Below are positions 24,662 to 31,445 of a stretch of DNA of 40,741 nucleotides, one piece after another. Made by a program: the position numbers and the translations under genes. Source of the DNA: a virus. Below the pieces are notes generated by a model that was given only the letters and a program-made list of their open reading frames with translations, was not told where the DNA came from and ran no database searches. Position 1 is the stretch's first letter; each line of letters starts with the position of its first letter. The stretch is from positions 1 to 40,741 of IMG/VR virus record IMGVR_UViG_3300028558_000051; one strand, 5' to 3'.

Positions 24662-24692
24662 TAGCGCTATCTATGCAAAGTGTAACACTGCC
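24662..24692 (-). repeat. Right terminal inverted repeat
   Basis: Read on the minus strand it begins GGCAGTGTTACACTTTGC, matching the left repeat at 26 of 31 positions, including an inner AGCGCTA. Confidence 0.9.
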
Positions 24693-24700
24693 AGAATATG
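24693..24700. repeat. Target site duplication, right copy (AGAATATG)
   Basis: Eight bases AGAATATG immediately right of the right inverted repeat, a perfect copy of 21657-21664. An intact duplication means no rearrangement at the ends since insertion. Confidence 0.93.
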
Positions 24701-25072
24701 GCATCCCTACGGTTCGGACGCCGGAAGGATACCCAGAGCTTGAGACATTTCGAGGGCCTAATGCCCGCGGATCGTCGAATATTCCAAAAGCACGCGATGA
24801 GGATGACTATAACCGCCGGATGCGACGCCGCTTTGCGCAGACGGCTGAATTCAGACGCAAGCAGGCGGTCTCTTTAGGTCTTACGAAATATCGATGGGCT
24901 GTTCCAGCGCCTATGATCGCATGTGATATTGCCCTCAATAACGCCGGCAAGGTGTTCTCGTATCTTGAGCCGCCACCAAGCGGACATCCTTGCGAAGGTG
25001 AATGCCACGCGAAAGATTGGTGCCGGTGCGTCTGTATAACGCTCGCACCGAAATAGGCGCGAGGAATAGCGC

Positions 25073-27160
25073 ATGCCGACGATTATCGATCAGCTTGTCG
25101 TCTCGCTCAGCCTTGATCCCTCGCAGTTCACCGAGGGACAGCGCAAATTAGCGAACGATCTACGGCGCATGGAGGAAAGCGCTCATCGCGCCAATCAAAA
25201 TATTCAACAGTCAGGTCACGGAATAGTGACCTTTTTTCGAGCGCTTGAATCCCCGCTTGGGAGCCTTCGTCAGCATTTCGAAAGATTGGCGACTGTCACC
25301 GCGACGCCACAAAAGAATCTAGCTGCGCTTTCGCGCCAAAGTCAGCAAACCGGACAGGCGCTTACGGTTGCACAACGCAACTATGCCACAGTGGTCAAAT
25401 CCGCTGAACAGTCGGGAATGCAACTTCACGTTCTGGGTCAACAGGGGCGACGTACAGGAGCGGAGGTCGAGGCTGGCGCTCTCCAGGGGGCCGCGGGTCT
25501 TAGGGCAATGGGCGTCGCCGGACTGACGGCTGTGGCGGCCTTTGTAGCGCTCGACAAAGTACGAAACTCGGCAACCGAGACAGCGCGTAACTTATTCGGC
25601 GCGAGTGTTGGCGCGGCCGCGGCCGGCGTTCCCATCCAGCAATATACCGCGATCAGTCAAGCGCTGCTGCACGGCGGCAATGTGCCGGAAGCCGAGACGC
25701 AGGGATGGCTATCACAATTACGGGGAATGCAGGTTAGGGCTCAGCAGGGCGATACTGGTGCCGCTCAGAATTTGGCGACGATCGCGCGCTTCGCGCCCGG
25801 GGTGAATACGTTCAATGACAGCCCTGAGAAAGTCCTTGAGGCGATAGCGCAGAATTTTCATTCCGTGACGGGCGATGTCGCCATCGGCATGGGAGAAATG
25901 ATCGGTCAGAGTGCGGCCTTAGCGCTCGCGCTGCATAATCTCGGCATCGCGGGCTTGCAAGAGCAGATACAGCTAGAGCGGCAGCGCTCAGCGACGGAAG
26001 GGCAAAGCCAAGCTGCTCGCGACCTGACGCAGGCACAGGCCAATCTTGACGTGGCGTGGCAAAGCCTTGAACGCCGAATCGGCGAGGAAATCGATCCCGC
26101 ACTGAGCCGCTTTGACAATCTTCTGGCTAGTATTCTGGACCGGTTGACCGGGAAACAGGGAGCTTCAATCGGCCGTGATGCGCTTCTAATGCTTTTGCCG
26201 GGAGGTCCGGCAATCGTTGCGGCGCTACATGCAGGAGATGCCGCGACTGGAGGACAGTCCTCTACGATCCAAGGGCAGTCGTCTCCGGCCGACACACGAA
26301 ACTGGTGGCAGCGAAACGCGCCGACATGGGTCGGAGGACGCTCGGCACCGAGTAGTGTTTCGGCCGTGCCGCCGCCGCGAGATGCTGCGACTAGCGAAGG
26401 CGCCGCGCCAAATGACACACGAAACTGGTGGCAGCGAAACGCGCCGACATGGCTTGGCGGTCAGGTGGCATCCCCGGCGGGACCTGTTAGCTTACATGCT
26501 GCGCCGCAAGGTGATGTGCCCGCTATCCCGATGCCGCCAGATACCGGGCAGAGTGGGACAGAATTGGCCATCAACAATTTTGGCGGCTTGCGACGTCCGG
26601 GGCTCACTGCCGGCCCGGTTGGCGGCGGATTTAAGTCTTTCGCCACGCCGCAAGCCGGGGCACAGGCGACGGCGAGCCTCTTGCAAACATATCAGGATCG
26701 CCATGGGCTCAACACGTTGCGTGGGATCATCACGCGCTGGGCGCCTCCCTTTGAAAACAATACCGAGCGATTAATAGCCGAGGCGGCACAGCAGACAGGA
26801 TTTGCGCCTGACCAGCCGCTCAATCTTCACGATGCCGCTACGCTTTCGGCCGTTACAGCCGCAATGATCCGCAATGAGGTAGGAATTCGTGGGCCGTCGA
26901 AAGACATGGTGAATAGCGTTGTCTCGGAGTTCGCTAACGCTAATGTGGGCGTCAATGCCGCTCATCTCCGCTCTATCCAAGCGGCGCAGGCTGGCGGAAG
27001 TACAAGCACAACGCATGCTACGAACAATGATATCGCGCTGAACGGCGGCATCCACGTTACGGTCGCACCAGGCAGCGATGGCTATAAGATCGGCGAAGCG
27101 ATCAACGCTGCGCTGCAAAGCCAGCTTCTGACGAGCCAGATTAACACGGGGCAACAGTAA
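25073..27160 (+). CDS. Tape measure protein with C-terminal muralytic-like domain
   Basis: ATG 25073 (MPTIIDQLVVSLSLDPSQFT) has GAGG upstream. The 695-aa protein is helical in its first half (coiled coils ~10-130, a hydrophobic MGVAGLTAVAAFVALDKV near 150), typical for a tape measure. Residues ~405-465 hold two nearly identical DTRNWWQRNAPTW units. Residues ~498-615 (NNFGGLRRPG, SFATPQAGAQATASLLQTY, IITRWAPPFENNTERLI) match a domain found in phage virion proteins thought to contact or cut peptidoglycan. The length predicts a relatively short tail. Its position after the chaperone is as expected apart from the transposon. Confidence 0.8.
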   Translation: MPTIIDQLVVSLSLDPSQFTEGQRKLANDLRRMEESAHRANQNIQQSGHGIVTFFRALESPLGSLRQHFERLATVTATPQKNLAALSRQSQQTGQALTVAQRNYATVVKSAEQSGMQLHVLGQQGRRTGAEVEAGALQGAAGLRAMGVAGLTAVAAFVALDKVRNSATETARNLFGASVGAAAAGVPIQQYTAISQALLHGGNVPEAETQGWLSQLRGMQVRAQQGDTGAAQNLATIARFAPGVNTFNDSPEKVLEAIAQNFHSVTGDVAIGMGEMIGQSAALALALHNLGIAGLQEQIQLERQRSATEGQSQAARDLTQAQANLDVAWQSLERRIGEEIDPALSRFDNLLASILDRLTGKQGASIGRDALLMLLPGGPAIVAALHAGDAATGGQSSTIQGQSSPADTRNWWQRNAPTWVGGRSAPSSVSAVPPPRDAATSEGAAPNDTRNWWQRNAPTWLGGQVASPAGPVSLHAAPQGDVPAIPMPPDTGQSGTELAINNFGGLRRPGLTAGPVGGGFKSFATPQAGAQATASLLQTYQDRHGLNTLRGIITRWAPPFENNTERLIAEAAQQTGFAPDQPLNLHDAATLSAVTAAMIRNEVGIRGPSKDMVNSVVSEFANANVGVNAAHLRSIQAAQAGGSTSTTHATNNDIALNGGIHVTVAPGSDGYKIGEAINAALQSQLLTSQINTGQQ
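26290..26328 (+). repeat. 39-bp direct repeat in the tape measure gene, copy 1
   Basis: Identical over 39 bases to 26414-26452 (offset 124). It encodes DTRNWWQRNAPTW. The offset is not a multiple of three times the repeat, but both copies are read in the same frame (124 is 1 mod 3 only if frames differed; the translated units DTRNWWQ occur in both, since the second copy starts one base earlier in its codon context AAT-GAC versus GCC-GAC). Confidence 0.6.
26414..26452 (+). repeat. 39-bp direct repeat in the tape measure gene, copy 2
   Basis: Second copy of the repeat at 26290-26328, again read as DTRNWWQRNAPTW. It is a recent internal duplication in the linker between the helical part and the C-terminal domain. 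Confidence 0.75.
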
Positions 27161-27168
27161 AACCCGGC

Positions 27169-27456
27169 TCAGGGGAGTCCAGTATGCGTGCAGGTCATTA
27201 GCGCGCGATTCCAATCTGCCGTTACGCGCGCGACGAGCGCCAAACTGCACGTCCCATTTTTGCAAGCCTTTTTGACGACTTCATAATCCGACCAACAAGG
27301 TGCGATGCGAGCGGTACAAGTGGCCGAACGAGGGTCGTAGCATTCAGGCATTCCGGCCGGGACGCTATTTTGAGCCTCGGCAACGTCGATATTTGAGATT
27401 GCGATTACGATCGCAATTAGCCGTCCAAGAATTTCCCGATGGGACATGAAACGCAT
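27169..27456 (-). CDS. Antisense secreted Cys-rich small protein, 95 aa
   Basis: On the minus strand, ATG at 27456 has AGGAAGAGG upstream. The product begins MRFMSHREILGRLIAIVIAI and continues SNIDVAEAQN: a signal peptide likely cut after AEA. The mature ~65 residues contain six cysteines (ECYDP, ATCTA, APCWS, KACKN, GTCSL, MTCTH), enough for three disulfides in the periplasm. Orientation against the tail operon suggests independent expression, as for prophage 'moron' genes. The function is unknown. Confidence 0.6.
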   Translation of the reverse strand: MRFMSHREILGRLIAIVIAISNIDVAEAQNSVPAGMPECYDPRSATCTARIAPCWSDYEVVKKACKNGTCSLALVARVTADWNRALMTCTHTGLP

Positions 27457-27542
27457 AGAGCCTCTTCCTTTCTGCCTTCAACCTTCAACGATGATCGTTA
27501 CCGGGGAGTGGAGGCGGTAGGCCGGTCATGAGATTGGAGCTG

Positions 27543-27737
27543 CTATCCGCCGGACCGTTGAATACTTCGTCGACACGCCGAGGCGAAATGATCCTGCGTC
27601 ATCTCCGCCTTGTTGCGGATACTACGCACATCGATTTTCGGCGGCACATGCAACCGCCGCGGCGCTGCGGTTCCCCGCGCGATTTCCAGGGCTTCGCTCA
27701 GCCCTTCGGCGATCTTGTCGAATGCTGCCTTGCTCAT
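27543..27737 (-). pseudogene. Truncated XRE-type antitoxin (HigA/RelB-partner type)
   Basis: The 64-residue frame reads MSKAAFDKIAEGLSEALEIA, then RLHVPPKIDVRSIRNKAEM and TQDHFAS. This matches the start of antitoxins of the type that pair with RelE/HigB-like toxins (IDVRAIR.K..MSQ..FA.), but the sequence then departs from the expected helix-turn-helix second half (ACRRSIQRSGG, stop), so it is likely cut short by a frameshift or deletion. It lies just downstream of a toxin-like fragment on the same strand, the usual toxin-antitoxin order in this group. 27457-27542 shows no gene. Confidence 0.5.
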
Positions 27738-27739
27738 GG

Positions 27740-27931
27740 TTAAGCCCTCGCTTTCACGACGCGTGCACGATATTCGGCGACAATGGCTTTCGATATGGTT
27801 GCCAACGCATTTCGTTCTGCCTTGGACAGGTTCGCGCGTTCACCTTTCGAGAACGCGGCGAGCAGGAAATCGATGATTGCCTTTTCGACGAGCGAAGGCT
27901 CGCGGGTCGCGGTGATGAGAAAGATGGCCAT
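27740..27931 (-). pseudogene. Probable RelE/HigB-type toxin fragment
   Basis: The 63-residue frame ends FSKGERANLSKAERNALATI, similar to the C-terminal phrase 'GFAKSERANLS..E..AL' of RelE/HigB-type toxins, and its stop precedes the antitoxin start by two bases. The N-terminal ~40 residues of a ~100-aa toxin, including most of the RNase fold, are missing; residues 1-25 (MAIFLITATREPSLVEKAII) do not resemble the family. Calling it a toxin fragment rests on one phrase plus gene order, so confidence is moderate. If so, the pair cannot be an active system. Confidence 0.4.
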
Positions 27932-28006
27932 GCAAGGTCAACGCTCTCATAGGGCGTCCATCACGGTAAGTGGGCTGCTTGGCGATAGCGGCAACGGTAA
28001 TCGCTG

Positions 28007-28663
28007 ATGGGCTCCCCTTTCGCATCCGTGCTGTCGAATGCTAGCCCGCCACAGTGGGGCTTGTTCAGTCAGGACGGCACGCCAACGCTAGTCGCATCAT
28101 CCTTTGCCACGCTCGATTACGCGCACGACTATCGCATCTCCAATTACCAACAAGAGCAAGGCGCGTTCGCCAGCTACAACAAGGTGCAGCAGCCTTTTAT
28201 TGCGAAGGTGGGGTTCCTTGTCGGCGGTGATGCCGGAACGCGATCGGCCTTTCTCAATCAGGCCGAGCAGGTGTGCGCGACGCTTGATCTTGTCACGATC
28301 ATTACGCCGGAGATACCCTACCTTAACGCAAACCCGGTTCACGTCAGTTACCGCCGCACAGCGAAGAACGGCGTCACACTAATCCTCGTTGAGATCGACC
28401 TCGAAGAAGTCCGGCTCATCACAAGCGCCGCATTGTCGAATACGGCATCGGTCAATGGCGCGGCGCCTCAGCAAAATGGCATCCAGCAGCCAGGCGCCGC
28501 GCTGACATCGCAGACAGCCTCGCCGTCCGGTGTGGGGCCGCAGACCACGATCACCACGTCGCAGGCGCAGACGAATTCGAATTATCAGTTCTTCAATCTC
28601 GCGCCGCCTGCGACGCAAAATCTCAACGAGACATCGGCCTTCTATAAGGGGCCAACAACCTGA
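28007..28663 (+). CDS. Dit-like baseplate protein
   Basis: The 218-aa product has YAHDYRISNYQQEQGAFASY followed by NKVQQPFIAKVGFLVGGD and AFLNQAEQVCATLDLVTI, traits of the Dit-like N-terminal tail domain (VRISNYPVE.G....YNKV..P). The C-terminal ~60 residues are Gln/Thr/Ser-rich and probably flexible. It is the first baseplate gene after the tape measure once the antisense inserts are ignored. The stop overlaps the next start (TGATG). Confidence 0.72.
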   Translation: MGSPFASVLSNASPPQWGLFSQDGTPTLVASSFATLDYAHDYRISNYQQEQGAFASYNKVQQPFIAKVGFLVGGDAGTRSAFLNQAEQVCATLDLVTIITPEIPYLNANPVHVSYRRTAKNGVTLILVEIDLEEVRLITSAALSNTASVNGAAPQQNGIQQPGAALTSQTASPSGVGPQTTITTSQAQTNSNYQFFNLAPPATQNLNETSAFYKGPTT

Positions 28664-29031
28664 TGGCCGCAGTCTCGCAAATCATCCCAAGCCAGCCAGT
28701 GGCTTCACAAACCCTCAACGTGACGCTGAATCAGCAAGCTTGCCAAATCAACATCTACGCCAAGAACATCTGGGTGCCGGTGACGCCGGCCGGCTCGATC
28801 CCGACCGACCCGCCCGCGTATGTTGAGACGACGGTCTTCTTCCTCGACTTATTTCTCAATGACACACTGATCATCGGCGGATGCCTCGTGCGTAACGGGG
28901 TGGGTGTCGTGCAGAACTCGTATTTCGGTTTCGTCGGCGAGATCGCGATCGAGGACACCGAAGGTGATACCGACCCAACGATTGCCGGTCTCGGCACGCG
29001 ATATCTTTTAACCTATTGGTTCGATCAGTAA
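28663..29031 (+). CDS. Baseplate plug protein (Pam3 gp18-like)
   Basis: The 122-aa product begins MAAVSQIIPSQPVASQTLNV. It shows IIPSQPVASQTLNVTLNQQ, FFLDLFLNDTLIIGGCLVRN, a YFGFVGEIAIEDTEG strand and GLGTRYLLTYWFDQ, the pattern of the small plug protein in simple myophage baseplates such as cyanophage Pam3. It would sit in the central hub. It is translationally coupled to the Dit-like gene. Confidence 0.75.
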   Translation: MAAVSQIIPSQPVASQTLNVTLNQQACQINIYAKNIWVPVTPAGSIPTDPPAYVETTVFFLDLFLNDTLIIGGCLVRNGVGVVQNSYFGFVGEIAIEDTEGDTDPTIAGLGTRYLLTYWFDQ

Positions 29032-29032
29032 A

Positions 29033-30064
29033 ATGGGCTCGTCTTCCGGTGTCGTCGACCTGGGCACGCTGCCCGATGTCAATGTCACGGCCCAGGCACC
29101 GACAGCACAAACGCCCCCGACGCCGACGACCGTAACCGCGCCGACGCAGGCCAGTGGGTCATTTGTCGCGCGGATCATATCGCTTGTTATCCAGCTCGGC
29201 ACCGGCTCCTTCGGTAATTCCGGCTCGAACACTTTAACTCTCGGGCCGATCGGCAACGCAGGGACACAACCCTACAATAGCCTGCGGTGCGTCGTGCAAA
29301 TTCAGGCCGCTTCAGCGCCGTTTCCGGGTCTAGCTATCGTTCAAGTATGGGGTCTGAGCCTAGATACGATCAACCAACTCAGCATTGCAGGGCTCATATG
29401 GGGAAGCCGCGGTAATTACGTCGCCATCCAGGCTGGCGATTCCGTGAACGGTCTGACGACGATCTTCACTGGAGAAATCGTCCAAGCCTACCCGCGCGCG
29501 AACCAGCCTGAAATGCCGCTCGTCATCGTGCTCAACCCCGCATACGGCATCCAACTCACGCCAGCCAATCCAACGACCTTCAGCGGTCCGACAAATGGCG
29601 TGACCGCGCTCACCGCGGCATTGAAACCAACCAAATTTGTCCTCGAAAATAACGGTGTTTCCGCGATCCTCTCAAACCCCTATTTTCACGGTTCGGCGTG
29701 GGATCAGGTGAAGGCGATAACCGCAGCGATGGGCGCGGTCGGCTATCTGGATTCCGCCAAGAGCGTCTACGCGATCTGGCCCCAGAATGGCAATCGGACT
29801 GGCGGCAATACCCCACTGATTTCCCCTCAGACGGGAATGATCGGCTACCCCGAATTTCAGCAGAGGTTAATCCGGGTACGCACGCTGTTTGACCCGCATG
29901 CATCGCTATCGGTGGGCCATGAAATTCAGGTGGAGAGCCAGCTTAAGGCCGCGAACGGAACCTGGCCGATTTCGACAATTACGCACGATATTTCAGCGCA
30001 GCTAGCTGATGGTCCCTGGGAAACGTCGATTGTCGCGGTCCGCAACACAACGCCGGGATCATGA
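29033..30064 (+). CDS. Baseplate hub protein
   Basis: The 343-aa product starts at ATG 29033, two bases after the plug stop. An N-terminal Pro/Thr-rich stretch (APTAQTPPTPTTVTAPTQAS) precedes a hub-type beta fold: VVQIQAASAPFPGLAIVQVW, FTGEIVQAYPRANQPEMPLV, GSAWDQVKAITAAMGAVGYL and PQTGMIGYPEFQQRLIRVR. The order plug-hub-spike matches simple contractile baseplates. The C-terminus contains WPISTITHDISAQLADGPWE, which fits the last hub domain. The stop overlaps the spike ATG (ATGA). Confidence 0.72.
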   Translation: MGSSSGVVDLGTLPDVNVTAQAPTAQTPPTPTTVTAPTQASGSFVARIISLVIQLGTGSFGNSGSNTLTLGPIGNAGTQPYNSLRCVVQIQAASAPFPGLAIVQVWGLSLDTINQLSIAGLIWGSRGNYVAIQAGDSVNGLTTIFTGEIVQAYPRANQPEMPLVIVLNPAYGIQLTPANPTTFSGPTNGVTALTAALKPTKFVLENNGVSAILSNPYFHGSAWDQVKAITAAMGAVGYLDSAKSVYAIWPQNGNRTGGNTPLISPQTGMIGYPEFQQRLIRVRTLFDPHASLSVGHEIQVESQLKAANGTWPISTITHDISAQLADGPWETSIVAVRNTTPGS

Positions 30065-30720
30065 CCGGTTCCGCTAATTATGCTTATCAGGGCGTAGCGA
30101 CGCCTGGCGATAGCGATCACCAGTTCAACGCGCAAGTGAACCTCGTCCAGCGCCTTATAAATCAGCGCCACACCATAACGGTAGCTAAAATTGTCGGAAC
30201 GTCCAATATCGTTGAATACGGTTCAGCAGAACCGATCAAGACAATCGATGTACTGCCTCTCGTAAACGAAGTGACCGGTGCCGGGCAGCCGGTGCCTCAT
30301 CAGACCGTCTATGGGGTGCCTTATCTGCGACTGCAAGGCGGTTCCAATGCAGTCATCGTCGATCCCGTCATCGGCGATCTGGTCATTTTTGCGGCAGCCG
30401 AAACCGACATATCGAGCGCTCTCAAGACTGGGCAGCAATCAAATCCCGGTTCCGCGCGACGAAACAATTACTCGGACGGAATGTGCCTCGGCTGCATCAG
30501 CGCCGGCACGCCGACGCAATATTTCTCTTTCACGGCGACCGGGCTCAAGATCGCCGACAAGAATGGCAACGTGCTGACGACCGATGCGGATGGCTGGCAC
30601 ATCAACGGCGCGCTGATCAACATGTCAGGCGACGTGATCACTAAGGCCGGGCACGATCTTGACACGCACCTTCACAGTGACGTGACGCATGGGTCCGATG
30701 ATACCGGGCCGCCAGTTTAG
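30061..30720 (+). CDS. Baseplate central spike, Gp138/gpV-like
   Basis: The 219-aa product begins with an OB-fold of the Gp138 N-terminal type (VNLVQRLINQRHTITVAKIV, VIVDPVIGDLVIFAAAETDI). The second half is a beta-helix tip: TATGLKIADKNGNVLTTDAD, HINGALINMSGDVITKAG, ending in a THLHSDVTHGSDDTGPPV sequence. The H-x-H pair near the C-terminus is the iron-binding signature found at the apex of contractile-phage spikes. It pierces the outer membrane on contraction. Confidence 0.8.
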   Translation: MTGSANYAYQGVATPGDSDHQFNAQVNLVQRLINQRHTITVAKIVGTSNIVEYGSAEPIKTIDVLPLVNEVTGAGQPVPHQTVYGVPYLRLQGGSNAVIVDPVIGDLVIFAAAETDISSALKTGQQSNPGSARRNNYSDGMCLGCISAGTPTQYFSFTATGLKIADKNGNVLTTDADGWHINGALINMSGDVITKAGHDLDTHLHSDVTHGSDDTGPPV

Positions 30721-30741
30721 TGATAATCGATTGATCCACGC

Positions 30742-30951
30742 TCAGGGCGGCGCACGATTTGTGGAGGGGCCGGCGCCGATAAGGCTCTCGGCCGGAATAT
30801 GCCACTGACGAAACAAGAGGCGCGCTTGCTCCATCGTGATGCTTCGCTTCCCGCTCAGGATTTCAGAAGCGCGGGACGCTGAGCCGAGCAGAGCCGCCAA
30901 GTCCCGCTGCGTATAGTTCTTGAGGTTCATGACTTCCTTGATGGCGCTCAC
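30742..30951 (-). CDS. HigA-like antitoxin remnant with intact helix-turn-helix
   Basis: GTG at 30951 (MSAIKEVMNLKNYTQRDLAA) gives 69 aa with a helix-turn-helix: NYTQRDLAALLGSASRASEI and LSGKRSITMEQARLLF, ending HIPAESLIGAG. The same frame stays open upstream to about 30996 and reads AYEQEHWRIEAPDAV, which is the linker found before the helix-turn-helix in full-length HigA antitoxins ('YE.EH.PI..PDPV.AI'). The N-terminal ~45 residues of HigA are absent, so this is probably a 5'-truncated gene. No HigB partner is adjacent. It is antisense between spike and gp25-like genes. Confidence 0.5.
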   Translation of the reverse strand: MSAIKEVMNLKNYTQRDLAALLGSASRASEILSGKRSITMEQARLLFRQWHIPAESLIGAGPSTNRAPP

Positions 30952-31007
30952 GGCGTCTGGCGCTTCAATGCGCCAGTGCTCTTGCTCATAGGCTGGATGT
31001 CTCGCTT

Positions 31008-31442
31008 ATGAATACCCTTCTGCTCACCGCGGGATGGGGCCTGACGCTCAATGCGGCGGGCAACATCGCGACGGCCTATGACGCAGCCCCGGTGACGCCG
31101 GCGTTGCGTCCGCTCTATGCGCTCGCGCAGGACGTAGCGTCGGCGATCCGGCTGTTTCGGGGCGAACTCTGGTACGACACGACGCAGGGTATGCCGTACT
31201 TCGAGCAAATTCTCGGGAAACGGCCGCCAGCCGAATTTCTCAAGGCGCAGTTTGTTCAGGCGGCTCTGACGGTTCCTGGCGTGGCAACCGCTGTCTGTAC
31301 CTTCAAATCATTCACCGGGCGATTGCTCGTCGGCTCGGTGACAGGGACTGCGCAGACCACTGGTCAGTTTGCCGTGTCGCTGAACGCGGCCGCGAACTCG
31401 TCGCCGCCCTGGTACGTGAATGCCGCTGCCGTGATGGATTGA
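31008..31442 (+). CDS. Baseplate wedge protein, gp25-like
   Basis: The 144-aa product contains QDVASAIRLFRGELWYDTTQ and GMPYFEQILGKRPPAEFLKA, followed by QAALTVPGVATAVCTFKSFT. This matches the T4 gp25/gpW-like wedge component encoded immediately upstream of baseplate J genes. Part of the reading frame upstream is shared with the antisense HigA-like remnant, so the operon link to the spike gene was probably continuous before that insertion. The J-like gene starts three bases after its stop. Confidence 0.8.
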   Translation: MNTLLLTAGWGLTLNAAGNIATAYDAAPVTPALRPLYALAQDVASAIRLFRGELWYDTTQGMPYFEQILGKRPPAEFLKAQFVQAALTVPGVATAVCTFKSFTGRLLVGSVTGTAQTTGQFAVSLNAAANSSPPWYVNAAAVMD

Positions 31443-31445
31443 CGT

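Larger units (their letters stand above)
21665..24692 (+). mobile_element. IS1595-family transposon with passenger genes (3,028 bp)
   Basis: The element is bounded by inverted repeats (21665-21695 and 24662-24692) that match at 26 of 31 positions, flanked by an exact 8-bp duplication. It holds an IS1595/ISXO2-type transposase, then a DUF3800 gene and a CheY-like gene on the minus strand, with a 57-aa plus-strand gene between them. A bare IS of this family is about 1 kb, so roughly 2 kb is cargo. The stretch 22665-22889 (about 225 bases) and the stretch 24441-24661 (about 220 bases) contain no convincing gene. The transposase frame is intact, so the element may still move. Confidence 0.92.
21586..25056 (+). 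pseudogene. Tail-operon gene split by the IS1595-type transposon
   Basis: Removing 21665-24692 and one copy of the target duplication joins 21586-21664 to 24701-25056 in a perfect frame: 435 bases, 144 codons plus stop. The restored protein would start MLWLKRLLGRDKKNVAPKSV, cross the insertion point in QEYGIPTVRTPEGYP and end with GECHAKDWCRCVCITLAPK. The 3' part can still be read from an in-frame ATG at 24646 inside the transposon as a 136-residue chimera. The gene lay between the chaperone and tape measure genes; its function is unknown. Cysteines cluster near the C-terminus. Confidence 0.85.

Noticed and set aside
24329-24664. Plus-strand frame of 111 codons in the right end of the transposon
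   Set aside because: It overlaps the response regulator gene antisense, has unusual composition and no ribosome site, and is most likely a shadow.
24646-25056. Stand-alone 136-aa gene starting inside the transposon
   Set aside because: The first residues come from the right inverted repeat and the frame is exactly restored to an older 144-codon gene when the transposon is removed, so it is better read as the 3' part of a split gene.
26290-26452. Attachment site or small mobile element from the 39-bp direct repeat
   Set aside because: The repeat lies in frame within a coding gene and encodes the same protein unit twice, so an internal duplication is enough. The frame comment in the copy 1 entry is uncertain because the offset of 124 is not divisible by three as counted by hand; recounting by computer is needed.
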